DNA from: Chlamydiales bacterium
GTDB taxonomy: Bacteria; Chlamydiota; Chlamydiia; Chlamydiales; JACKPQ01
DNA length: 64,000 nucleotides
Direction: 5' to 3'
NCBI GenBank assembly: GCA_024233435.1
Contig: JACKPQ010000002.1
Span: 577,586 to 641,585, forward strand
The position numbers and the translations under genes were made by a program. Shown one piece after another: positions 32,907 to 40,437 of the stretch. The notes under the pieces were generated by a model. It saw only the letters and a list, made by a program, of their open reading frames with translations. It searched no databases and was not told the DNA's origin. Numbering within the stretch: the first letter of the stretch is position 1; each line of letters opens with the position of its first letter.

Positions 32907-34207
32907 CATTGTGTGTAGATCTTGCGGTACTCAAGGGCTGATTGGTTCCAGCCGTAGTGGGCGCTCATGCCCTTTTCAATGAGGGCTGCCCATTCTGTGG
33001 GATGATTGCGATAGATGCCAAAGGCGCGGGTAAGGGCATTTTGGCAGGCTTCGGTTGTTGGATCGTCAAATGTAAACCCGTTGATTGTGTCGGTAACGGT
33101 GTCTGCAAGGCCCCCGGTTTTTCTAACGATTGGGACTGTGCCGTAGCGCATGGCAATCATTTGTGTGAGCCCGCAAGGCTCAAAGATCGAGGGGATCACA
33201 ATGATGTCAGAGGCTGCATAGACCATGTGGGCGAGTTTTTCATCAAAGATGAAATGACAGTAGAGATTGGGGCCTGCATGCTTTTTAGCAAGAAGCTGGA
33301 AGTGGTTTTGGATATGGGGATCGCTGCTTGACCCTAGTAGCATAAAATTGCCGCCGTTTTCGAGGGTGAAAGTAAGGGCACGCTCGATCATATCGAGACC
33401 TTTTTGTGGAACGAGGCGAGTGATTGCGCAAACAAGAGGTGACGGGGCGCGATCCATTTTTAACTCATGGTAGATGTGGGATCGATTACTCTCTTTGCCC
33501 ACTTTTAGGTTACTCATGTCGTATGCATACATAAGAAATGGATCGGTAGTAGGGTTCCAATAGTCAGTGTCAATGCCGTTGAGCACGCCAAAAAGCTTGT
33601 GCTTATGCTCTGCAAGTACCCCCTCAAGGCCATCACCTTCTGTCGGCGTCAAGATTTCTTGGGCATAGCGAGGGGAGACGGCAACGATGGCATCGCTATA
33701 AATTAATCCACACTTGAGGAGATTGACGCAGTCAGGTGTCTTGGGGCATTGTATTTGGTTGATAGGTAGGTTGAGATCTTTTACCTGATCAGGTTTGCAA
33801 ATGCCTTGATGATGGAAATTGTGAATGCTCAAAACCACTTTGTTTTTAAGCAAGGGGGCGAGCATCGCGACAGGCCAGTCGTGTAGGTGAACGATCGCAT
33901 CTTCATCAATGTGGTTGAGGGCTTGTTTGCAAAAGCTTGCAAATCGCTCGATTTCATTGCCTCCATAAATTTGATCATACGACCCTAAAAGGATGAGAGG
34001 GAGTTTTTCATGCTCAGCTGTGCAGTAGCCCTCTTTTTCTTTGTAATGAGAAAGCAGTGATGCATCAATGGATTGATAATGGGGGAGAATGATTTTAACG
34101 GAATCACCCTCTTTTTTTTGTTGCTTTGCGAGTCCATAGACAACATCACCGAGTCCGCCGACTTTAGCAATGGGAGCAAATTCAGATGCTATGTGGATGA
34201 TTTTCAT
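32903..34207 (-). CDS. glgA: Glycogen synthase (ADP-glucose)
   Basis: GT5 glycosyltransferase extending alpha-1,4-glucan chains from ADP-glucose. The N-terminal KVGGLGDV motif (15-22) binds the ADP-glucose phosphates; 'VHLHDWPVAMLAPLL', 'VLSIHNFHHQG', 'NGIDTDYWNP', 'ITRLVPQKGLDMI' and the C-terminal 'PSIFEPCGLTQMIAMRYGTVPIVRKTGGLADTV' (E-x7-E-type catalytic region) are present. 434 residues, somewhat shorter than E. coli GlgA (477). It acts with malQ (62.8 kb) in glycogen metabolism. Confidence 0.94.
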   Translation of the reverse strand: MKIIHIASEFAPIAKVGGLGDVVYGLAKQQKKEGDSVKIILPHYQSIDASLLSHYKEKEGYCTAEHEKLPLILLGSYDQIYGGNEIERFASFCKQALNHIDEDAIVHLHDWPVAMLAPLLKNKVVLSIHNFHHQGICKPDQVKDLNLPINQIQCPKTPDCVNLLKCGLIYSDAIVAVSPRYAQEILTPTEGDGLEGVLAEHKHKLFGVLNGIDTDYWNPTTDPFLMYAYDMSNLKVGKESNRSHIYHELKMDRAPSPLVCAITRLVPQKGLDMIERALTFTLENGGNFMLLGSSSDPHIQNHFQLLAKKHAGPNLYCHFIFDEKLAHMVYAASDIIVIPSIFEPCGLTQMIAMRYGTVPIVRKTGGLADTVTDTINGFTFDDPTTEACQNALTRAFGIYRNHPTEWAALIEKGMSAHYGWNQSALEYRKIYTQC

Positions 34208-34261
34208 TTCTTTCTTCTAAACCTATAGGAAAAAATACGCAAGACTTGATACGATGGTGGC

Positions 34262-34819
34262 ATGCAAAAAAACCGACAGATCAATCTTAGACCAGGACTG
34301 CAATCCATTGCGTTGCATCTCTCTAGCAAAAGGGTCGAATCTTTAAGAGGGGTTGTGCGCGTCCTCAACACGCTCGCTCCTTTTTTACGCAGTGCCTATG
34401 CAGGCGATGACGATGTTTTACAAAAAGAATATGACCATCTTGTTGCCGATATCAGTAAAGAGAAAAAGCATCCAGACGCTGATCATCACAGCCGCGTTAG
34501 CGCCGATCTAAGCGCAATGGTCCAAACCATTCTCAATATGGCAGACGATAATGTGATTGCTGTTTCTACAACTGATTGTGCACGTGTTTTTGCAAATGCA
34601 TTGATCAGTGCAGAAGATATTTTAAGACTTGAAAAGCCTCCCGAAACCTATCGTCAAGAAGCTTTGGGAATGATTGATGCGGTTTGTGAGCTTATGCACC
34701 CTGACAGCTATTTCCCTGAGCTTGAGCTCAAAATGCTCGATACGTTAAAGACTGAGTTGCGCTCTGGCCAACTCAAGTCGGTCCATCTCCTGCGCACACA
34801 TCTCGAAAAAATTGGTTAA
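34262..34819 (+). CDS. Hypothetical helical protein
   Basis: 185 residues, no signal peptide or membrane segment. Mostly helical, with conserved-looking stretches 'LRGVVRVLNTLAPFLRSAYAG' and 'ALGMIDAVCELMHPDSYFPELELKMLDTLK'. No family recognised. It starts 54 bases from glgA in the opposite direction and precedes the tRNA gene. Confidence 0.55.
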   Translation: MQKNRQINLRPGLQSIALHLSSKRVESLRGVVRVLNTLAPFLRSAYAGDDDVLQKEYDHLVADISKEKKHPDADHHSRVSADLSAMVQTILNMADDNVIAVSTTDCARVFANALISAEDILRLEKPPETYRQEALGMIDAVCELMHPDSYFPELELKMLDTLKTELRSGQLKSVHLLRTHLEKIG

Positions 34820-34840
34820 TCGTTAATTAATTTTTTTAAG

Positions 34841-34870
34841 TTGCGTAGAATGCTGCAGGGTTGCTATACT
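34841..34870 (+). promoter_or_regulatory. Promoter of tRNA-Gln (and rplY operon)
   Basis: -35 TTGCGT (34841-34846), 18-bp spacer, -10 TATACT (34865-34870), 17 bases before the tRNA. The same -35 hexamer as the rpmJ promoter. It may also feed the downstream rplY leader and operon. Confidence 0.55.
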
Positions 34871-34887
34871 GTTGATTAGCTTACGGC

Positions 34888-34959
34888 TGGGGTGTCGCCA
34901 AGCGGTAAGGCAGCGGTTTTTGGTACCGCCATGCGGAGGTTCGAATCCTTCCACCCCAA
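34888..34959 (+). tRNA. tRNA-Gln (anticodon TTG)
   Basis: 72 nt cloverleaf: acceptor TGGGGTG pairs with CACCCCA, D-arm GCCAAGCGGTAAGGC, anticodon arm GCGGT-TTTTGGT-ACCGC with anticodon TTG, and T-arm GGAGG-TTCGAAT-CCTTC with one G-U pair. Very like E. coli glnU-type tRNA-Gln. CCA is not encoded; the discriminator is A. Confidence 0.95.
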
Positions 34960-34974
34960 TATAAAAACATAAAT

Positions 34975-35037
34975 GGGAGATAGGCTTTTGCCCGTGACCA
35001 TCTAGATGGTTCCTATCTCAAGTCTTTAAGATCTCCC
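34975..35037 (+). promoter_or_regulatory. Structured 5' leader of the rplY operon with alternative hairpins
   Basis: GGGAGAT (34975-34981) can pair with ATCTCCC (35031-35037), while GAGATAGG (34977-34984) can pair with CCTATCTC (35012-35019). The two stems share bases 34977-34981 and exclude each other. Inside lies a perfect 14-bp palindrome ACCATCTAGATGGT (34997-35010). The 108-bp interval between tRNA and rplY has no ORF. This looks like a switchable mRNA leader or a processing site between tRNA and mRNA. Confidence 0.45.
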
Positions 35038-35067
35038 AAGTAAACACATTTTTTGAAGCGAGTTGAT

Positions 35068-35625
35068 ATGAAACTAAAAATTTCAAAACGCGATGGCAAA
35101 CGCAAGAGTGAAATTAGCCAAATGCGCCACAAGGGCGATATTCCAGGTATCCTTTATGGACTCGGCGTTGATAACGTCAAGATTTGCATCGGTGGTGAAG
35201 AATTTCAAACGGCTTTGCGCCAATTGAGAAAAGGCTTTTTGCCAACACTGGTCTTTGAGTTTGAGCTTGATGGAAAATCCATAAAAGCAATTGCCAAAGA
35301 CATCAGCTATCATCCAGTGACTTACCGGGTGCATCATGTTGATCTTCTTGTGTTGCAGGACCAGGTGCCAGTTAAAGTGAATGTCCCTTTGGACTTTATC
35401 GGTGAGGCCGATTGCGTCGGTATTAAATTAGGTGGTTTTCTACGCCCTGTGATGCGCCATGTGCGCGTGCAGTGCCTGCCTAAAGATATGCCAGAAAAAT
35501 TTGAAATTGATGTGCGCGAGATGAAGATCAACCACAGTAAGCGCGTATCTGATTTGTCAATGCCAGCAGCTGTAAAGTCATTGGTGGCAAGTCAAGCTGT
35601 TGTGGTGACCATTGCCAAACGTTAA
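35068..35625 (+). CDS. rplY: 50S ribosomal protein L25 (Ctc form)
   Basis: 5S rRNA-binding protein of 185 residues: an N-terminal L25 domain ('KRDGKRKSEISQMRHKGDIPGILYG') plus the C-terminal beta domain of the general-stress Ctc/TL5 type ('VPVKVNVPLDFIGEADCVGIKLGG'). The ATG at 35068 is used; an upstream TTG in frame is unlikely. First gene of the run rplY-pth-rpsF-rpsR-rplI-ispE. The last 14 bases overlap pth. Confidence 0.93.
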   Translation: MKLKISKRDGKRKSEISQMRHKGDIPGILYGLGVDNVKICIGGEEFQTALRQLRKGFLPTLVFEFELDGKSIKAIAKDISYHPVTYRVHHVDLLVLQDQVPVKVNVPLDFIGEADCVGIKLGGFLRPVMRHVRVQCLPKDMPEKFEIDVREMKINHSKRVSDLSMPAAVKSLVASQAVVVTIAKR

Positions 35626-36175
35626 GCTGATCGTTGGCTTGGGAAATCCGGGCAAGCGGTATGCACTAACGAGGCACAATGTAGGCTTTTTGGTGATCGA
35701 TGAGCTGAGTGATGAACTTGGCATCGAGATGAAAGAGCAGAAAATGCTGGAAGGCATTGTAGGAAAAAAGGGCGATGTGCTCTTGCTTAAGCCAACGACA
35801 TTTATGAATCTGTCGGGACGCTGTTTGCAGAAAGTGATTCATTACTACAAAGTCGATGAGTGGATGGTCATCAGCGATGACGCTGCTTTAGATTTTGGTG
35901 AGATGCGCATGCGTGAAAAGGGTAGCTGCGGTGGCCATAACGGGCTGCGAGATGTTGGTGCGCTTTTTGGAGAGGAGTTTCCAAGACTCAAAATAGGTGT
36001 CGGCGGCCCGGGTCGAATGACCTTAAGTGATTATGTGCTCTCTTCCTTTACGGAAGATGAGCAAAATGCCTTGCCTAAGATACTTGGGCAAGCTAAACAA
36101 GTTTGTAAAACATGGCTAGAGCACGGCTTTCAGACAGCCGCGCGTATAGCAGCCTCAGTTGAAGGATTAGAATGA
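35612..36175 (+). CDS. pth: Peptidyl-tRNA hydrolase
   Basis: Recycles tRNA from prematurely released peptidyl-tRNA. It has 'LIVGLGNPGKRYALTRHNVGF' with catalytic His22, the Asn of 'PTTFMNLSG' and 'GGHNGLRD' with the catalytic Asp partner region. 187 residues, normal. The only start codon consistent with the conserved N-terminus is TTG at 35612, inside the end of rplY. The stop overlaps the rpsF ATG (ATGA). Confidence 0.93.
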   Translation: MPNVKLIVGLGNPGKRYALTRHNVGFLVIDELSDELGIEMKEQKMLEGIVGKKGDVLLLKPTTFMNLSGRCLQKVIHYYKVDEWMVISDDAALDFGEMRMREKGSCGGHNGLRDVGALFGEEFPRLKIGVGGPGRMTLSDYVLSSFTEDEQNALPKILGQAKQVCKTWLEHGFQTAARIAASVEGLE

Positions 36176-36522
36176 GCAAAGAACAAAAAAAACAACTTTA
36201 TGAGGGGATGTATATCCTCGTCTCGACTCTTAGTGATGATGCTCGCGCAAAGGCGCTAGATAAAATCACAACAGGTATTGAGGCAAAAGGTGGTGAAGTC
36301 CATAAGATTCACGACCGAGGCCGCCAAAAACTCGCCTACGATATTAAGGGCAAGAGAGAAGGCCATTATTATGTTCTCTATTTCACAGCGCCGGCTGATG
36401 CAATCAAGCCGCTATGGCGTGATTACCACCTCAATGAAGACTTGCTGCGTTTTGTGACGCTACAGGCTGAAGAGGTTAAAGAGAAAATTGAATTTAAACC
36501 ACTAGTAGCCATCGAGGGATAA
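36172..36522 (+). CDS. rpsF: 30S ribosomal protein S6
   Basis: 116 residues with 'LYEGMYILVSTLSDDARAK', 'GGEVHKIHDRGRQKLAYDIKGKREGHYYVLYFTAP' and 'LNEDLLRFVTLQ', the S6 ferredoxin-like fold that pairs with S18 on the 30S platform. It starts in an ATGA overlap with pth and rpsR follows two bases after its stop, the usual S6-S18-L9 arrangement. Confidence 0.95.
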   Translation: MSKEQKKQLYEGMYILVSTLSDDARAKALDKITTGIEAKGGEVHKIHDRGRQKLAYDIKGKREGHYYVLYFTAPADAIKPLWRDYHLNEDLLRFVTLQAEEVKEKIEFKPLVAIEG

Positions 36523-36524
36523 CC

Positions 36525-36779
36525 ATGAGTCGAAATGCAAAACTTTCAGTCGATGTGAAATTTAAGCGCAAGAGAGCCTGTCCTTTTATTGGAGCAGGTA
36601 TCAAGCCACACGAGATTGACTACAAAGACACAGAAATGCTTGAGCGTTTTATTACCGAGCAAGGCAAGATTCTGCCGCGCCGCATCACAAACGTCTCTCA
36701 AAGCCACCAGCGCGCGCTAGCTAATGCTATCAAACGTGCCCGTTACATGGCGCTATTACCATTTGTTGCACAAGGTTAG
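36525..36779 (+). CDS. rpsR: 30S ribosomal protein S18
   Basis: 84 residues; the core 'IDYKDTEMLERFITEQGKILPRRITNVSQSHQRALANAIKRARYMALLP' is the standard S18 sequence. The N-terminal extension 'KLSVDVKFKRKRACPF' retains one cysteine but no zinc motif. The stop overlaps the ribosome-binding site of rplI (AGGAG at 36778). Confidence 0.95.
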   Translation: MSRNAKLSVDVKFKRKRACPFIGAGIKPHEIDYKDTEMLERFITEQGKILPRRITNVSQSHQRALANAIKRARYMALLPFVAQG

Positions 36780-36789
36780 GAGTTTAAAA

Positions 36790-37383
36790 ATGACCACACG
36801 AAGAAATAATCAAGAATTGCTCCTGTTGCATGACGTAAGAAATTTAGGGCGCAAAGGGGAAATTATCAGTGGTGCAAAGCCTGGCTTTGTTCGCAACTTT
36901 CTGATCCCACAGGGCTTTGCCGTCATGGCAGACAAGCGCACGATTCGCATGCAAGAACGCTTAAAAGAAGAGCGTAGGGTGCAATCTGAAGCCGATCGCA
37001 AAGAAGCTAAAAATATCGCTAATAATCTTAAAGACAAAACATTCCGACATGTTGTAAAAGCTGATGGTCAAGGTCATCTATATGGCTCTGTATCAGCGCA
37101 GGATATCGTTGAGATTCTAGCTGCTGAAGGCGTTACCATCGAGCGTAAGATGGTGCTTATCGGCCAGCCGATTAGAAAGCTTGGTATTCATACCATTCCT
37201 TTGCGCTTAAAAGAAGACGTTGAGGCTCATTTTTCACTACGCGTGGAAGATGAGAAAGGGCGTATCGAAGTGATTGTTGCAAAAGAAGAGCCAAAAGCAG
37301 AAGAGATTTTTGCAGAAGCGCAAGAAGCTGATGCTGCTATCGATCAGCAGATTTTGCGTGAAGATGCTGAGCAAGGTCAGTAA
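36790..37383 (+). CDS. rplI: 50S ribosomal protein L9 with acidic C-terminal extension
   Basis: 197 residues, about 50 longer than E. coli L9 (149). The N-terminal domain 'LLLLHDVRNLGRKGEIISGAKPGFVRNFLIPQGFAV', the long connecting helix and the C-terminal domain 'LYGSVSAQDIVEIL...IRKLGIHTIPLRLKEDVEAHFSLRV' are complete. The extra tail is acidic and Ala/Gln-rich. The start at 36790 fits the AGGAG site; the frame upstream only repeats rpsR sequence. The last 20 bases overlap ispE. Confidence 0.94.
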   Translation: MTTRRNNQELLLLHDVRNLGRKGEIISGAKPGFVRNFLIPQGFAVMADKRTIRMQERLKEERRVQSEADRKEAKNIANNLKDKTFRHVVKADGQGHLYGSVSAQDIVEILAAEGVTIERKMVLIGQPIRKLGIHTIPLRLKEDVEAHFSLRVEDEKGRIEVIVAKEEPKAEEIFAEAQEADAAIDQQILREDAEQGQ

Positions 37384-38149
37384 GTTATCTCCTGCAAAGG
37401 TTAATTTAACTTTCCAAGTCCTTGGTAAGCGTTTAGATGGCTATCATGCTATCGAAACACTGATGCAGGCTGTGTCATTATTTGACCGCCTGCATTTTTC
37501 TTTGTCATCAGACACAATTACATGTTCAGATCCGGATATTCCATGCGATGAGCGTAATCTTGTTTGGAAGGCGCGTGAGCTTTTTAGAAAAGCCTCCGGT
37601 ATTTTTGAGCCGATTGCCATCGATATTGAAAAAAAGATCCCCGTTCAAGCTGGTCTAGGTGGAGGCTCTAGCAATGCTGCCACAACATTATTTGCTCTCA
37701 ACGAAATTTTCCAAAAGCCACTATCAGAAAAGCAGTTAATTCATCTTGGCTCTGAGCTTGGCTCAGATGTTCCCTTCTTTTTTTCAAGTGGGTCCGCGCT
37801 CTGCACCGGCCGAGGAGAGATTTTCACTGATCAGAGCCACTTGAATAAGGAGTTGACGATCGTCAAACCAAAGCACTTGCATTTAAGCACTCCGCAAGTT
37901 TACAAGCACGCAATTATCGGAGAAGGCCTTGAGCATGCAGCTTTTATAGTGTTGCCAGAGCTTCAACAAGTCAAAGCGAATTTGCTTGAGATCTTTGACG
38001 AAGTGACGATGAGTGGGAGCGGTACGGCATTTGTCTGCTTCGGTGATCCAAAAAGTGCAATTCCAGAGAATTTTTCTTCTTTTGTATGTCGCCCTATTCA
38101 GAAAAATAGTGGGGGGTGGTATACTCTGGAACATGTCCAAAGTGTTTGA
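37364..38149 (+). CDS. ispE: 4-diphosphocytidyl-2-C-methyl-D-erythritol kinase
   Basis: GHMP kinase of the non-mevalonate isoprenoid pathway, phosphorylating the 2-OH of CDP-methylerythritol. It has 'SPAKVNLTFQVLGKRLDGYHAIETLMQAVSLFD' (family N-terminus), the ATP-binding loop 'QAGLGGGSSNAATTL', 'LGSDVPFFF' and the C-terminal 'MSGSGTAFVCF'. 261 residues, slightly short. The ATG at 37364 lies inside the end of rplI, and the 3' end overlaps hldD by 17 bases. Confidence 0.93.
   Translation: MLSKVSKLSPAKVNLTFQVLGKRLDGYHAIETLMQAVSLFDRLHFSLSSDTITCSDPDIPCDERNLVWKARELFRKASGIFEPIAIDIEKKIPVQAGLGGGSSNAATTLFALNEIFQKPLSEKQLIHLGSELGSDVPFFFSSGSALCTGRGEIFTDQSHLNKELTIVKPKHLHLSTPQVYKHAIIGEGLEHAAFIVLPELQQVKANLLEIFDEVTMSGSGTAFVCFGDPKSAIPENFSSFVCRPIQKNSGGWYTLEHVQSV
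38097..38125 (+). promoter_or_regulatory. Possible hldD promoter inside the end of ispE
   Basis: -35-like TTCAGA (38097-38102), 17-bp spacer, -10 TATACT (38120-38125), seven bases before the hldD ATG. The -10 is strong, the -35 matches four of six. If used, the mRNA would be leaderless. Confidence 0.35.
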
Positions 38150-39116
38150 CGATCAGCTTATCGTAGTTACAGGAGCTGCTGGATTTATTGGGTCTGGCGT
38201 TGTGCGCTACCTCAACGACCAGGGGTATAAAAACCTGCTCCTTGTAGATGATTTCAGACACAGCCCAAAATGGAAAAACCTTGTTGGGAAGAAGTATGTC
38301 GATATCATCTCTAGAAACGATATTTTTAACTGGCTAAAGGGTCGCGAGCAAGATATCGAAGCCTTTATTCATCTCGGTGCTTGCTCAAGCACCGTTGAAA
38401 CAGACGGCGATTATTTTTTGAAAAACAACTATCGATTTTCTATTGACTTGGCAGAATACGCACTTGAGAATAACCATCGATTTATTTACGCCTCATCAGC
38501 TGCAACGTATGGCGATGGCAAGTTGGGCTTTGCAGATGATGAAGATAGATTAGATCAACTGGCGCCTCTTAACATCTATGGATACTCCAAGCATATGTTT
38601 GACTTGTGGCTTAAGCGTCAAGGGCTTTTGGATAAGGTTGTAGGTCTTAAGTATTTCAATGTGTTTGGACCAAATGAGTATCACAAAGGGCGCATGGCTT
38701 CAATGATTTTGCACATGACCCATATGATTGAAAAAGATGGCCAAGTGAAGCTTTTTAAATCCAATGACCCACAAAATTATGGAGATGGAGAGCAGAAACG
38801 AGATTTTATCTACGTTAAAGATGCTGTGAAAATGACATGCGATTTTCTTGGCAATGATTTGTGTGGTATTTATAATGTTGGTCGCGGAAAACCAGTGACT
38901 TGGAACCGCCTTGCAGAGGCCGTCTTTGCAGCCCTTTCGAAAGATGCTAAAATCAGCTACGTACCAATGCCAGAGGATTTGTCTAAAAACTATCAAAATT
39001 ACACTTGTGCTGAAATGGAGAAATATACGAACGTTCGCGATTTTAAACCGCTTGCAATTGAAGAAGCGGTTGCAGACTATGTACAGAACTATCTACAACC
39101 TGATAAGCGATGGTAA
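38133..39116 (+). CDS. hldD: ADP-L-glycero-D-manno-heptose 6-epimerase
   Basis: Short-chain dehydrogenase-type epimerase that converts ADP-D- to ADP-L-glycero-manno-heptose, the donor for LPS inner-core heptose. The N-terminal 'VVTGAAGFIGSGVV' binds NADP; 'YASSAATYGDG' carries the catalytic Ser and 'YGYSKHMFD' the Tyr and Lys; 'KYFNVFGPNEYHKGRMASM' is diagnostic for RfaD. 327 residues, full length. C. trachomatis LPS lacks heptose, so this gene supports an environmental chlamydia with a more elaborate LPS core. Overlaps hldE by seven bases. Confidence 0.92.
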   Translation: MSKVFDDQLIVVTGAAGFIGSGVVRYLNDQGYKNLLLVDDFRHSPKWKNLVGKKYVDIISRNDIFNWLKGREQDIEAFIHLGACSSTVETDGDYFLKNNYRFSIDLAEYALENNHRFIYASSAATYGDGKLGFADDEDRLDQLAPLNIYGYSKHMFDLWLKRQGLLDKVVGLKYFNVFGPNEYHKGRMASMILHMTHMIEKDGQVKLFKSNDPQNYGDGEQKRDFIYVKDAVKMTCDFLGNDLCGIYNVGRGKPVTWNRLAEAVFAALSKDAKISYVPMPEDLSKNYQNYTCAEMEKYTNVRDFKPLAIEEAVADYVQNYLQPDKRW

Positions 39117-40390
39117 ATTTATCTCATTTAAAGCCCATTAGGGTGCTTGTTGCTGGCGATTTCATGCTAGATCGATACACTTTTGGAAGTGTTGGCCGTA
39201 TTTCGCCCGAAGCACCTGTTCCAGTCTTAAAGATCACTGATCAAAAATCCTTGCCAGGAGGCGCTGGAAACGTTGCACTCAACCTTGCTGCCCTTGATGC
39301 TCATGTTCACGTTCTTGGAAGAATAGGCCCTGACAACTGTGGCGATCTCCTTAAAAGTCTACTTGAAGCTGAAAATATCAATACCGATTATCTCATTACT
39401 GAAGAAGATTTTTCAACACCTGTAAAAAACCGTATCGTTGGAAGTTCTCAGCAGATGCTTCGCATCGATCAGGAACAAACACACGATCTGCCAGATGCTT
39501 ATCTTAACGCTCTTAAATTCCCTGATGTAGATCTCATAGCCATTTCTGATTACAATAAAGGATTTCTGACAAAATCTTTACTGAAGGCATTAATTGCACA
39601 TGGACAAAAGCTGGGTGTTCCTGTTTTAGTTGACCCAAAAGGGTCTGACTTTTCTAAATATCGGGGTGTGACTCTCATCAAGCCCAACCTTAAAGAAGCC
39701 CTAAGTGCTGCAAATGCAGCCGATCTTGAGCAAGCCGCTCAGAGTTTGCTCAAACAAACAAAAGTTGAGCATTTGCTCATTACGCGATCTAAAGATGGCA
39801 TGTCATTGTTTGATAGCCGGGCTACGCACACCCATTTCCCAGTGCGCTCTAAAGAAGTGCAAGATGTTACTGGTGCTGGCGATACAGTGCTGGCTGCACT
39901 GAGCTTAGCCCTTGCCAACCAGCTTTCTATTGAGTCAGCTGTCCACCTAGCCAACATCGCAGCTGGTATATCGATTGAAAAATTGGGGTGCGCACGCATT
40001 ACACTTGCAGAAATAGCTGAACGTATCCTGGAGCTCGATTCAACATCGAAAGTTTATGATGAGCACACTCTTTATACCCTCACCAAAGCTTTGACCAACA
40101 AGCCCTTTACAATCGTGGGCATTGAAAGCGCTGATCATTTATCCCTAGCCACATTTGCAATGCTTAAAAAGCTCAAAACAGCAGGTCAAAAGCTCATCAT
40201 CTACATTCGTGACAAAAAACCACCAAGCGATTTTGTCTCTTTGCTGTCATCACTGCACGAGGTTGATTTTGTTGTCATCAAATCCGACAGTTTATCACAC
40301 CTTTGTGATGAGCTTCACCCTTCGTATGCCTATCTCTTTGACCAGGGTAATCTTTCCCTTTTGGAAAGCACCTCGGCCTTAATTTCTTAA
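39110..40390 (+). CDS. hldE: Heptose-7-phosphate kinase with degenerate nucleotidyltransferase domain (HldE-like)
   Basis: The N-terminal 310 residues are a complete PfkB-type kinase for D-glycero-D-manno-heptose 7-phosphate: 'VLVAGDFMLDRYTFGSVGRISPEAPVPVL', 'PGGAGNVALNLAAL', 'VDPKG' and the anion-hole/catalytic 'DVTGAGDTVLAAL'. The last 105 residues align in outline with the HldE nucleotidyltransferase domain ('QKLIIYIRD', 'LHEVDFVVIKSD', 'ELHPSYAYLFDQG'), but the N-G-C-F-D and H-x-G-H motifs and the I-S-S-T motif are gone. The second activity must come from another protein, or this domain is structural. 426 residues versus 477 in E. coli. Confidence 0.85.
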   Translation: MVNLSHLKPIRVLVAGDFMLDRYTFGSVGRISPEAPVPVLKITDQKSLPGGAGNVALNLAALDAHVHVLGRIGPDNCGDLLKSLLEAENINTDYLITEEDFSTPVKNRIVGSSQQMLRIDQEQTHDLPDAYLNALKFPDVDLIAISDYNKGFLTKSLLKALIAHGQKLGVPVLVDPKGSDFSKYRGVTLIKPNLKEALSAANAADLEQAAQSLLKQTKVEHLLITRSKDGMSLFDSRATHTHFPVRSKEVQDVTGAGDTVLAALSLALANQLSIESAVHLANIAAGISIEKLGCARITLAEIAERILELDSTSKVYDEHTLYTLTKALTNKPFTIVGIESADHLSLATFAMLKKLKTAGQKLIIYIRDKKPPSDFVSLLSSLHEVDFVVIKSDSLSHLCDELHPSYAYLFDQGNLSLLESTSALIS

Positions 40391-40437
40391 GTCGTTGATA
40401 ATTAGTAAAAATCACGTTTTACCAACGAATAATTGCC

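Noticed and set aside
40391..40437. Strong bidirectional terminator between hldE and the MFS gene
   Set aside because: The only stem (GTAAAA/TTTTAC) is six A/T-rich pairs, too weak to call.
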